Shown: positions 52,322-61,036 of the stretch, in pieces | Layout: each line of letters opens with the position of its first letter | Position numbering within the stretch: the first letter of the stretch is position 1 | Assembly: GCA_022826805.1 (NCBI GenBank) | Contig: JAJDUH010000072.1 | Location: 1 to 64,000 of the forward strand | Direction of reading: 5' to 3' | Length of the DNA stretch: 64,000 nt | DNA from: Candidatus Poribacteria bacterium | GTDB lineage: Bacteria > Poribacteria > WGA-4E > WGA-3G | Notes under the pieces: model-generated | Told to the model about the DNA's origin: nothing | The model's database searches: none | Seen by the model: only the letters and a program-made list of their open reading frames with translations | Program-made: the position numbers and the translations under genes

Positions 52322-53110
52322 TTAGCGTCTGATGTGAGGTGCCTCCATGACTTCTCGCTGTTCTGGGGACATATCCTCAATGTAATCGGGGTATGTGACT
52401 TGATGCGCACCTGTGCCATAAGATTGAAATCCGGGGCTGAATTTATAGAGGAGTGCCCGGCGTTGATGGTCGCCTTTCCATGGAAGTGTGCCGTGTGTCA
52501 GTGTTTCAGTAAAAATTACAGCATCACCTGCCTTGGCGTTGACCTCGACAACGTGTTTCTGATATTGTTCGTATCGTTTCATACTGCTTGGACAGGGGAG
52601 ATTTGCCTTGTGGCTTCCGGGTATAATAGCTAAGCCGCCATCGCCAGGACCTTCGTCAGCGAGCATGTATTCAATGACAGTCAAACCTGTGTATATGCGC
52701 CCATATTTGAAGAAATAGGCCTCAGAGAAATTAGGACGTTCTATCCCTCCACCGTGTAGTGTCCCACCTTCCGTGCCGCTTTCCATAGCGATTAATCCTG
52801 GACCGTGATCGAGTCGGTATTTTTCGCCTAAGATCTCTTCAAGATGGGATTTAACGCTGGGATGCACAAGGAGGTTGCGAAACGGTTCACACCAGGGTTT
52901 CTCCCATGCGAGCATGCCACCCATATCCATTCTGTGCGCTGTGCCTGAGAGTGCAGCTGAACCGCCTGCCAAAGAACTGTCGCGTTCCCTAAGTCCCTCA
53001 ATGTGATAATCGATGGCGGCGTTGCATTCTGCAACTTCTTCGACTGTCAAAGCATTCTCGACGATGAGGTATCCAGTCAAATCGAATAGATATTTTTGAT
53101 CTTCGTTCAT
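52322..53110 (-). CDS. PhyH-family protein with H-x-G in place of H-x-D
   Basis: 262 residues. The fold is clear from YLIVENALTVEEVAECNAAI, LAIIPGSHKANLPC and the distal ETLTHGTLPWKGDHQRRALLYK. The proximal iron motif, however, reads GTLHGGGIERP (about residue 118): His-Gly-Gly, with Gly where Asp is expected. In 2-oxoglutarate halogenases such as SyrB2 and WelO5 the same Asp is Ala or Gly and a halide binds the iron instead. A halogenase-like or inactive role is possible, or another residue supplies the ligand. The neighbours are Gfo/Idh/MocA genes on both sides. Confidence 0.82.
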   Translation of the reverse strand: MNEDQKYLFDLTGYLIVENALTVEEVAECNAAIDYHIEGLRERDSSLAGGSAALSGTAHRMDMGGMLAWEKPWCEPFRNLLVHPSVKSHLEEILGEKYRLDHGPGLIAMESGTEGGTLHGGGIERPNFSEAYFFKYGRIYTGLTVIEYMLADEGPGDGGLAIIPGSHKANLPCPSSMKRYEQYQKHVVEVNAKAGDAVIFTETLTHGTLPWKGDHQRRALLYKFSPGFQSYGTGAHQVTYPDYIEDMSPEQREVMEAPHIRR

Positions 53111-53173
53111 CAGTCGTATCTCCTTGTTATGATTTACGGGAAGTTACGCATAACATTACAGCATATCATGTGC

Positions 53174-54241
53174 TCATGCCCTTGCTTCTTCAACGCTTTG
53201 GGGTCTACCGGTTGCGTCACCTCCGAGCCATCGATAGGGACGCGGATAAAGTGCTAAGGATCTGTCCTCTAACGGTAGTTTAACGGGAGTACTATTTCGG
53301 GTTGCGGAGAGTTTCGCAGCAATCGCGACCTCCAACGCTTGTCGAAGATCTACGCCGGTAATCCATGGGTGTCCATCGCCATCAACAGCAGTTAAAAAAG
53401 AGCGGATTGAACCGGTGAGGTAGCTGTATTCGCTCCACGGATATCGACTGTAGTTGGGATCAATTCGGATACGATTCCCTTGCTGATCGTAGCCTTTGAA
53501 AATCTCTGGAGGATTCCAGTCCCAGCGGACGAGATATTCATCTGTCCAGACATCTACACCGCGACACGATGTCGGCGTTCCGAAGACATTGCATTCAAAT
53601 CCATTGGTGAGTTGAAAGTGTCCGTTGATGATTAAACCTTCATCGGTTTCTGCATTTAGGGTTTCTGGAGGTGTTCCCCACGTAATTACCTCTTCAACTT
53701 CGGCGTTGGTGAACAGTCGTAGTACGGAGATGTGCTGGCATCCGCCGCCGGAGATTTCACCGCCAAATCCATGAACACTGGTCCCTCTGATATTCCCGAA
53801 TTCGCCGCTGTGGAGCCTGGATGCGGTTTCCTGTACTTCGTTCATTGCACGTTGTAGGTTGCCTCCAGCAAATACTACGCCTCGTTCACTACACGCTTCA
53901 ACCATTGCGTCGGCATCTTCAAGGCGTGCGGCGATCGGTTTCTCCGTGGAAATACCTTTAACACCGGCTTCAGCACAGGCGATTACGACGTCTTTCATGT
54001 ATTTCGTGGGTGTAACGACTACAGCGATGTCTGGCACGATGTCCTTCAATAACGCTTCAACATCTGGATAGAGTGCGGGCACTCCAAAGCGCGTGCCGAG
54101 GACGTCTCTCCGTTCTGCATTGGCATCAACGATTGCGGTGATCTCTGTGTCGGGATAGGTGGTGTATGCCTCAGCATAGTTTTGCCCCATCCGTCCGCAT
54201 CCGATGATGGCTACACGATATTTGGTGTCACTCATTGTCAA
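53174..54241 (-). CDS. Gfo/Idh/MocA-family oxidoreductase
   Basis: 355 residues from 54241, or 353 from the ATG at 54235 (MSDTKYRVAIIG). Rossmann motif VAIIGCGRMGQNYAEAY, EKP in GISTEKPIAARLED, and the C-terminal domain with TSVHGFGGEISGGGCQHISVLRLF, where the His lies in the active-site helix. It is the first gene of the minus-strand catabolic cluster and is divergent from glnD, so its promoter should be in the 200-bp gap. Confidence 0.87.
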   Translation of the reverse strand: MTMSDTKYRVAIIGCGRMGQNYAEAYTTYPDTEITAIVDANAERRDVLGTRFGVPALYPDVEALLKDIVPDIAVVVTPTKYMKDVVIACAEAGVKGISTEKPIAARLEDADAMVEACSERGVVFAGGNLQRAMNEVQETASRLHSGEFGNIRGTSVHGFGGEISGGGCQHISVLRLFTNAEVEEVITWGTPPETLNAETDEGLIINGHFQLTNGFECNVFGTPTSCRGVDVWTDEYLVRWDWNPPEIFKGYDQQGNRIRIDPNYSRYPWSEYSYLTGSIRSFLTAVDGDGHPWITGVDLRQALEVAIAAKLSATRNSTPVKLPLEDRSLALYPRPYRWLGGDATGRPQSVEEARA

Positions 54242-54319
54242 ATCCCCTGATTTTGCATGTTAGCAAGGTTGCAAAAGTGTGTCAAGGAAAAAGCATGACC
54301 GTTTGGGCTAAAAATGTGC

Positions 54320-54348
54320 TTGTTTTTTTTTCCTATTTAGTATATAAT
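54320..54348 (+). promoter_or_regulatory. Promoter for glnD, TTGTTT-17-TATAAT
   Basis: TATAAT at 54343-54348 is perfect; TTGTTT at 54320-54325 lies 17 bp upstream. It is about 90 bp before the ATG, which is preceded by GAGGTAAGGG. Confidence 0.6.
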
Positions 54349-54438
54349 GAGCGCAAATAAAAATGATTGCTCATTTCGTTATTTCTTGAGAACTACGCGA
54401 CAATTAGGTTGCTTTGATACACTTCGAGGTAAGGGAAA

Positions 54439-57156
54439 ATGCCTACAAAAATCGAAAAACGACTCAATGGTTATGTACCGAACCTGGATGTGCCTTTTGA
54501 GGATTTTCAGAAGCAATTAGCTGCTTTTATTCAAGCCGAGCGGGAACACCTGAAAGCCCGTATCTTGGAAGGGGAAGGCGGGTTTGCGGCTTGCAGGATC
54601 CATACAGAGGTGTGGGACGCAGTTATTCAAAAGGTTTATGAGGTAGCCTCCTTTCAGATTCAGGATGAATACCGAAAGCAGCTCGAGGTCCTAAAGATGC
54701 TTCCGGACGTTGACATAGATGACTTGGAAACAGAACTGGAAGGTTGGATACCCGATGTCGCACTCTACGGGGTCGGTAGTTACGGTAGGAATGAACTTTG
54801 CTATTTTTCCGATGTAGATGTTGTATATACATCCTCTGTGGATTTAGAAGATATTTACGATGAGAGTACGCTTGAACTGATCCGATGGTTCTACGACTTT
54901 TTTGACAGCCTTCACTCGGTAATTCCGGGCTTTGAGTTCAGTTTTATCTACCGTCCGCTTGCGGATGTAACGAAATGGAACTATCAGGATATGACTGCGC
55001 TCATTGATATGCGATTTATTGCTGGAAATGCAGCCTTGACAGAGCAGTTCCGAAAAGTCGTACATTCTGAAAAGTCAGATATTTCCCTTGTGCTGGATTT
55101 GCTGAAATCAAAAGCGGATGCGTTCAAGGCTGCTGAGGACACAATCTATCTAAACCAACCCAATGTGAAGACCGGACGCGGTGGGTTACGAACACTTCAA
55201 TACGCCCTCTGGATATGTGGACTTCCAGACTTTACATCGATTACAGACCTCTACGGACGATACGATGACGAACAACTGATCCCGTCTCTTGATTTCGTGT
55301 TTAAAGTCCGAAATCTGCTCCATGTGCTTGCTGATGCTCCGCATGACGATCTTAGCTATCATCCTGAAAAAGGGGATGTACTTCAGTCGGAAGTCGCACG
55401 GGTACTCGAATTTACAGATGAAACAGATGAGGGACGTTATGCATTCATGGCAGAATATTATGCCAAGGCAAAATATCTGCATTTCAAGGGCGAACTTCTG
55501 GTTCGGAAGATGTTAGCGAACGGGATTCCGATTTCGGATGTGCTGGCAGTAAGAACTGACCTGTTGTATTGCATGGATAATAACTTCGGTGAACTCGACA
55601 TCGATGAACTTTTTCAACTGTTCACTTACTTCCAGCAGTACGATTTTGAGATCGATGCCTCTCTTTCTACCTTTATTTCTCGCTATGTACATGCATTTGA
55701 TTGGGATTCTTTCCAGAAGCGAATGGTAGAGCTGCTAAACATGCCGGGAGATGTTGAAAAGACGTTAACCCGTCTACACCGCCTTAATATTCTCTCGCGT
55801 CTCGGAGAAGGTGGAGCACTTTTTGAGAAAGCAATGATGACGCGGAGCGAGCGGAGTCTGGATCCTTATACAGTAGGGAAGCATACACTTGTTGCAATTG
55901 GACATCTTGATGAAATCCGACAAACTGAGCCGAGCAGTCCATTTGGAGGTGCCCAGTTTGGCGCGCCGATAGCATCGTCGCCAACTTCTGAGTTAGAAGA
56001 TCTCAACGCGGTTTTTCGTTCCCTTTCGGATCCAGCGCCACTCTATATGGCACTGTTCTTGCACGATATAGATAAACCCGATCCAACGCATCCGATGACT
56101 GGGGCAGAGAAGGCAGAACGTATCGCACCTGAATTTGGTTTTAACTCACAGCAGACAGATGATATCTGCTTTCTTATTCGGGAACACTTGACGATGATAG
56201 ATTTGGCACGCTATCATCATTGGGATGAAAGCACAATTTCTGAATTCTGTAAAAAGGTCAACTCTTTAGAGCGTTTGAGCGCACTCTATCTGCTTACTTA
56301 TTGTGATTCCAAAGCAAACGGTTCGCAGAATTTCAGTCATGTGGTTAAACATAACCTCAAGAGTTTATACGAAGCTGCCCGTACCCGCTTTGTTGGACCA
56401 GAGGAAACCCAGTGGGGTGCCTTCGCGCCCGTTGAAGAATTTCAGCAATTTCTTCACTACATGCCGGTTTCTTACCGTATTAGTGTTTCCCCTGAAGACA
56501 TAGCGATGCATATAAAAATGACGGGACAAATTGAAAGTGGCACGCCGGAGACTGAAGGAATGCCGAGTGCCGGTATTGTTCAGTTCGTTGACCGGCCCGG
56601 ATTTACTGAACTCCACCTGTGTAGTCCAAGCCGCATCGGAAAACTGCACACAGTCAGCGGGCTCTTTTTTGCGAACGGCATAGATGTCCGAGACGCACGC
56701 GTCTACACCAAGCAAGATACAAGCGTTGAACTTGAAATCTATCGGCTCGTCCATCAACCGCCGCACCATAGCGGAGAACCCATGCCCCTCGACGAAGATC
56801 TCAAACGCGACCTGGATTTTGACATCCGAGGGCTCCTCGCTCAGGAAGTGACGCTTGAGGAAATTTTTGACAGGCATTACGTGAATCTGGCTGAAACGTG
56901 GCAGGTTGATGCGGTAAGTGTTGAGACGACGCGAAGTTATACCGAGATTGTTGTTGTTGGTGAAGAAAAAGTCGGGTTTCTACACTACTTTAGCGGCATT
57001 CTTGCGAAACTCGGTTTGAATGTTGAGATGTGTAAGTGTTCAGGCTTAGGTGGACAGGCAGTTGATCGATTCTATGTGCAGACAATTGCTGAGCCGAAGG
57101 TGGTGCACGCAGATATTATGGCGGCGTTGGCATCTGAGAACGGTGAATCGTCGTAG
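54439..57156 (+). CDS. glnD: GlnD-like [protein-PII] uridylyltransferase / uridylyl-removing enzyme
   Basis: 905 residues, normal length. GlnD adds UMP to PII proteins when nitrogen is short and removes it when glutamine is high. Domain order: nucleotidyltransferase with YGVGSYGRNELCYFSDVDVVY (G-S ... D-x-D, about residues 113-133); a helical linker with NVKTGRGGLRTLQYALW, the conserved GGLRD-like motif; HD domain with FLHDIDKPDPTHPMTGAEKA (about 540) and REHLTMIDLARYH; then two ACT domains (GFTELHLCSPSRIGKLHTVS and VVVGEEKVGFLHYFSGILAK) that sense glutamine. The HDIGK and GGYGRGEL consensus forms are slightly changed (HDIDK, GVGSYGRNEL). No PII, ammonium transporter or glutamine synthetase gene is nearby. 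Confidence 0.86.
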   Translation: MPTKIEKRLNGYVPNLDVPFEDFQKQLAAFIQAEREHLKARILEGEGGFAACRIHTEVWDAVIQKVYEVASFQIQDEYRKQLEVLKMLPDVDIDDLETELEGWIPDVALYGVGSYGRNELCYFSDVDVVYTSSVDLEDIYDESTLELIRWFYDFFDSLHSVIPGFEFSFIYRPLADVTKWNYQDMTALIDMRFIAGNAALTEQFRKVVHSEKSDISLVLDLLKSKADAFKAAEDTIYLNQPNVKTGRGGLRTLQYALWICGLPDFTSITDLYGRYDDEQLIPSLDFVFKVRNLLHVLADAPHDDLSYHPEKGDVLQSEVARVLEFTDETDEGRYAFMAEYYAKAKYLHFKGELLVRKMLANGIPISDVLAVRTDLLYCMDNNFGELDIDELFQLFTYFQQYDFEIDASLSTFISRYVHAFDWDSFQKRMVELLNMPGDVEKTLTRLHRLNILSRLGEGGALFEKAMMTRSERSLDPYTVGKHTLVAIGHLDEIRQTEPSSPFGGAQFGAPIASSPTSELEDLNAVFRSLSDPAPLYMALFLHDIDKPDPTHPMTGAEKAERIAPEFGFNSQQTDDICFLIREHLTMIDLARYHHWDESTISEFCKKVNSLERLSALYLLTYCDSKANGSQNFSHVVKHNLKSLYEAARTRFVGPEETQWGAFAPVEEFQQFLHYMPVSYRISVSPEDIAMHIKMTGQIESGTPETEGMPSAGIVQFVDRPGFTELHLCSPSRIGKLHTVSGLFFANGIDVRDARVYTKQDTSVELEIYRLVHQPPHHSGEPMPLDEDLKRDLDFDIRGLLAQEVTLEEIFDRHYVNLAETWQVDAVSVETTRSYTEIVVVGEEKVGFLHYFSGILAKLGLNVEMCKCSGLGGQAVDRFYVQTIAEPKVVHADIMAALASENGESS

Positions 57157-57194
57157 AAACGGGAGTAGAAAAAGGAATTGATTTGAGGAGAGAT

Positions 57195-57956
57195 ATGAAA
57201 CAACAACGTGTACTTATCACAGGTGCAGCGGGAAAAGTGGGTAGCGCACTCTGGCAGGCATGGGAAAAACAAGATACCTACGCACTGACGTTGATGGATA
57301 TCAATCCCATTGTAGGGTCGAGTTCGCGCGTGGTACAAGCAGATATTCGGGACTATACCGAGATGAAAAAATTGTGCCAAGATCAAGATGTCTTGGTGCA
57401 TCTGGCTTATATACGCCAAGATTCACTTGGGAAAGTTCCGGGTGAAGTGAGTGACATTGGTGCGTCCATGAACCTGTTTGAGGCGGCACGTGAGCAGGGT
57501 ATCCAAAAAATTATTTACGCGAGTACGAACCACGTTTCAGGGTGGAATGAGCGGTTGAATTCCCCACCTCGGTTCTCTACTGCCGACCAGTTTCGTCCTG
57601 ATGGGTGGTACGGCGCAATGAAAGGTATGGCAGAAATTGCAGGACGCTATCTCGTTGATGGGCACGATATGCGGTTCATTAGCATCCGAATCGGCACTTT
57701 CAACGGCACGTCCGAACCGAGTGACGTTCGCCACTGTAGCACCCTCCTAACACCGCGAGACTGTGTCCAGCTTTTTGGATTGGCAGTTGATTACGATGGA
57801 CCCGTCAAATACCTAATTACTTACGGACGTTCTGCGAATTCTGATGGGTATCAGCAAAGCTTCCTCGATATAAGTGGCGCGGTTGAAGTATTAGGATATC
57901 AACCACAGGATAATTTGGTTAAAACGCATCTCCACAAATTTTTGCCAGAATCTTAA
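57195..57956 (+). CDS. NAD-dependent epimerase/dehydratase (uronate-dehydrogenase-like)
   Basis: 253 residues from ATG 57195, just after GAGGAGAG. Short-chain extended family: VLITGAAGKVGSALW (NAD-binding G-x-x-G-x-x-G), QADIRDYTEM, LVHLAYIR, YASTNHVSGW, and the catalytic YGAMKGMAEIAGR (Y-x3-K), then FISIRIGTFNGT. The length and the R-I-G-T-F wording resemble uronate dehydrogenase and related short epimerases, but the substrate is not fixed by sequence. It starts 38 bp after glnD. Confidence 0.84.
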   Translation: MKQQRVLITGAAGKVGSALWQAWEKQDTYALTLMDINPIVGSSSRVVQADIRDYTEMKKLCQDQDVLVHLAYIRQDSLGKVPGEVSDIGASMNLFEAAREQGIQKIIYASTNHVSGWNERLNSPPRFSTADQFRPDGWYGAMKGMAEIAGRYLVDGHDMRFISIRIGTFNGTSEPSDVRHCSTLLTPRDCVQLFGLAVDYDGPVKYLITYGRSANSDGYQQSFLDISGAVEVLGYQPQDNLVKTHLHKFLPES

Positions 57957-58125
57957 TTGCCACCCGATCATCGGCAATACGTTGGACTGAGAGGTCTATT
58001 TTATTTTTTCTCCACTATAAAATATCGCCAAAGTGCGTAAGTCCAACCAACGGGCGGACTGGATATACGGAAAACCGTGTTGTTTCTAAAGATGCCCGAA
58101 ACGAACCGCAAGGTAAGTTAAAAGA

Positions 58126-58830
58126 ATGCGTGAAAATCCCGACTACAATGATATCTACTATCAGAATACAACTACTTATTCCCAGATGATTGACATTGTA
58201 ACAGAGCGTGTTGTCTCACTCAGCGAGTTGGTTGTGCCGATCGATTGGGAGGCGTTCTTCGGGAATGCGCACCCCGTAGAGATAGAAGTCGGGTTTGGCA
58301 AGGGACGTTTCCTGCTTGAAGCCTCGAGGCGGCATCCTCAGGTTAACTATATTGGGATTGAACGTGCCCGAAAGTATGTGGAATTGACGCGCGAACGGTT
58401 TGCAAAATACATACGGCATTTTGGTGTTGATAAAGCGTCAGGAACATTCTCAAACGTGCGTCTCGTATGGACGGAGGCGAATTATTTTTTGACCCGATAT
58501 GTGCCGGTTGCATCTGTGCAGGCATATCATATCTATTTTCCAGATCCGTGGCCCAAAAAGCGACAGCGGAAACGGCGAATTTTTCGGAATCAAGACTTCC
58601 TATCTGCATTAGCGAATACACTCAAATTGGATGGTGGTAGACTTTATATTGCAACGGATTATAAAGAATATTTCTCGGAGATACAGGAACGACTTTCGCA
58701 GGTCAGCGCGCTGCGTCCTCTTGGGAAAAATCTGGGTCCAGATCGGGATATTACGACGAATTTTGAGATGAAATATACCTTGGAAGGTAGAAAGATTTAT
58801 CGAGCGGTATACGAGAAACTTGCATCCTAA
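58126..58830 (+). CDS. trmB: tRNA (guanine-N7-)-methyltransferase
   Basis: 234 residues. TrmB methylates G46 of the tRNA variable loop using AdoMet. Motifs: IEVGFGKGRFLLEASRRHPQ (AdoMet site), YIGIERARKYVEL, and VQAYHIYFPDPWPKKRQRKRRIF (the catalytic PDPWPKKRH-type motif), then LKLDGGRLYIATDYKEYFSE. The front ~40 residues vary among homologues. A 169-bp gap separates it from the epimerase gene; no promoter is obvious there. Confidence 0.93.
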   Translation: MRENPDYNDIYYQNTTTYSQMIDIVTERVVSLSELVVPIDWEAFFGNAHPVEIEVGFGKGRFLLEASRRHPQVNYIGIERARKYVELTRERFAKYIRHFGVDKASGTFSNVRLVWTEANYFLTRYVPVASVQAYHIYFPDPWPKKRQRKRRIFRNQDFLSALANTLKLDGGRLYIATDYKEYFSEIQERLSQVSALRPLGKNLGPDRDITTNFEMKYTLEGRKIYRAVYEKLAS

Positions 58831-58920
58831 TACGACATAAGGCAATTTATGCTAAAGTTCAGTTCTCTCAGCAGTAGTGCAATAGTTTGAGTCTGCCGCG
58901 GATTGCTAAGGGGAGAAAAA

Positions 58921-60795
58921 ATGAAATCAGAACAACGCAGTGATGCTACGTCTGAATTATGGCAATCTCTTCCGAATGTGCCTGGGGTTTATCTGATGAA
59001 AGCCTCCGATGGCACCGTGATCTATGTCGGAAAAGCAATCCGCTTGCGCACCCGAGTCCGTTCCTATTTTGGCGATGCTGGCAAGCCAAAACTTGCTGTC
59101 GGAAGTCGAGAAAAATCCGCACATGCGCTGACATCACAGATGATGCGGTATGTTACGGAAATTGATTACATCGTCACAGAGACTGAAGTTGAGGCACTAA
59201 TTTTAGAGAATAACCTGATTAAAGCGCATCAGCCCCGTTACAATGTAAAACTCAAAGATGATAAACGTTATCCTTATCTGTGCGTGACCGTCAATGAACC
59301 CTTTCCCCGCATCTATATTACGCGTAAAGCCGAGAACGACGGGGCGCGATATTTCGGACCGTTTGTTCATGTCCGTTCCACACGCCAGACGCTCAAGCAG
59401 TTAACCAAATTATTTCCCATCCGTACCTGTACGCTGCCGCTCACGGAGACGGGTAATAAGTACCGGGTCTGCTTGGACTATCACATCGGACGGTGCCCGG
59501 GACCCTGTGCAGATAAGATTAATGTCCCAGACTACGATGAAATCGTTCGTAAGGTCTGTCAGTTCTTAAGCGGGAATACAGACGCTGTTGTTAAGGAACT
59601 GACGACGCAGATGGGAGCGGCTGCGGAGGCACTCGATTTTGAGACAGCAGCGAAATATCGGGATACCCTCAAAGACGTTCAACAAGCGATTACGACGCAA
59701 AGTTTAGATACCGTTTCCGCCGCCGATGAGGATGTCATCGGTATTGCTGCGCGGACTGATATTGCGTGTGTGCAGCTTTTGCGGGTCCGAGATGGCAAAT
59801 TGCTTGAACGCGAGCATTATTATCTCAACGATGCCGATCCAGAATCCCTTGCGACCGCGTTAAATGCCTTCATTTCGCAGTATTATCAGAATGCCGTCTT
59901 CGTTCCAAAAGCAGTTGTCTTACCACTGCCGATTGAATCGATGGAGTTAATCGAAGATTGGCTTAGCGAAAAGCGAGGTAGCCGCGTCGGGTTGCATGTA
60001 CCAAGGGCAGGCAGGCTCAGAAAATTACAGTCTTTAGCATCGAAAAACGCCGAAGTGCTGCTCACGCAGCGTGAACAAAATGTGGTTTATAGTAGTGGTG
60101 TGGAGCCGGCACTTGTTGAGTTGCAAGAGTTGCTTGGGGTAAAGCATCCGCTCAGAAGGATTGAGGCATACGATATTTCCAATCTCGGCGACAGATTCGC
60201 AGTTGGGTCAATGGTGGTGTTGGAAGATGGAAAGCCGTCTTCAGGGGAGTACCGTCGATTTAAGATTCGCACAGTTGATGGACAAAACGATTTCGCTATG
60301 ATGCAAGAGGTTATCACCCGTCGTTTTCGGCGTGCCCTTGCGAATGATGAGAAATTTAACAAACTCCCAGACTTGATATTGATTGATGGCGGGAAAGGGC
60401 AGCTGAGTGCAGCGCAGACAGTTATAAAAACATTCGCTGCTTCCAGTCTTCCTGATATTCCGATGATCGCACTCGCAAAACGAATTGAGGAGATTTTCGT
60501 TCCAGGCAAATCGGAACCGATCGTGCTCCGAGAGGATAACCCCACCTTACACATGATTCAGCGATTGCGGGATGAAGCACACCGATTTGCGGTTACCTAT
60601 CACCGACGGCTCCGGCAGAAGTCGCTAAGTGTATCAGTGCTTGATGAGATCCCGAATCTCGGTCCGAAACGAAAACAGGCACTCCTCCAACATTTTGGTT
60701 CGATTGAAGCGATTCGAGAGGCGGGTTTAGATAGTTTGCTCTCTGTCAAGGGGATTCCACGCAGCGTCGCCGAGAATATTCGAAAGCACCTCTAA
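58921..60795 (+). CDS. uvrC: Excinuclease ABC subunit C
   Basis: 624 residues from ATG 58921 (GGGGAG upstream), normal length. UvrC makes both cuts in nucleotide excision repair. The N-terminal GIY-YIG nuclease reads NVPGVYLMKASDGTVIYVGKAIRLRTRV; zinc-type Cys cluster YRVCLDYHIGRCPGPC; UVR domain near residues 215-250 (AAEALDFETAAKYRDTLKDV); RNase H-like C-terminal nuclease RRIEAYDISNLGDRFAVGSMVVLEDGKP with the catalytic Asp, LILIDGGKGQLSAAQTV, and a C-terminal helix-hairpin-helix pair (GPKRKQALLQHFGSIEAI). Partner uvrA is present in the window, uvrB is not. Confidence 0.96.
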   Translation: MKSEQRSDATSELWQSLPNVPGVYLMKASDGTVIYVGKAIRLRTRVRSYFGDAGKPKLAVGSREKSAHALTSQMMRYVTEIDYIVTETEVEALILENNLIKAHQPRYNVKLKDDKRYPYLCVTVNEPFPRIYITRKAENDGARYFGPFVHVRSTRQTLKQLTKLFPIRTCTLPLTETGNKYRVCLDYHIGRCPGPCADKINVPDYDEIVRKVCQFLSGNTDAVVKELTTQMGAAAEALDFETAAKYRDTLKDVQQAITTQSLDTVSAADEDVIGIAARTDIACVQLLRVRDGKLLEREHYYLNDADPESLATALNAFISQYYQNAVFVPKAVVLPLPIESMELIEDWLSEKRGSRVGLHVPRAGRLRKLQSLASKNAEVLLTQREQNVVYSSGVEPALVELQELLGVKHPLRRIEAYDISNLGDRFAVGSMVVLEDGKPSSGEYRRFKIRTVDGQNDFAMMQEVITRRFRRALANDEKFNKLPDLILIDGGKGQLSAAQTVIKTFAASSLPDIPMIALAKRIEEIFVPGKSEPIVLREDNPTLHMIQRLRDEAHRFAVTYHRRLRQKSLSVSVLDEIPNLGPKRKQALLQHFGSIEAIREAGLDSLLSVKGIPRSVAENIRKHL

Positions 60796-61036
60796 ACGTT
60801 CTGCACAGATTCGTGCAATTCGTTCGGCGGTTTGCCCTGATTTGTGCAGTTTTAACACTCGGATCAGTGGACTTGTAGCACAAGCGGGTGTTTCTGAAGT
60901 GGCATGTTATTTGCAACAACTATTTTTGTAGTCTTAAAAAAGTTCAGTGCTGGCGCGGTTGTTAGGTACACAACGGTGTGTCAGCCTTAATTTTTTGGTA
61001 TCTTAGTCTTATAAATAAACAAAATAGAGAGAAAAG
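60796..61036. other. Intergenic region after uvrC
   Basis: 241 bp with no reading frame, tRNA or strong hairpin. It turns AT-rich before the YibE/F gene, whose ATG has AGAGAGAAAAG upstream. No confident promoter boxes were found. Confidence 0.4.

Noticed and set aside
60796..61036. tRNA or small RNA after uvrC
   Set aside because: No cloverleaf arms or strong hairpin could be drawn.
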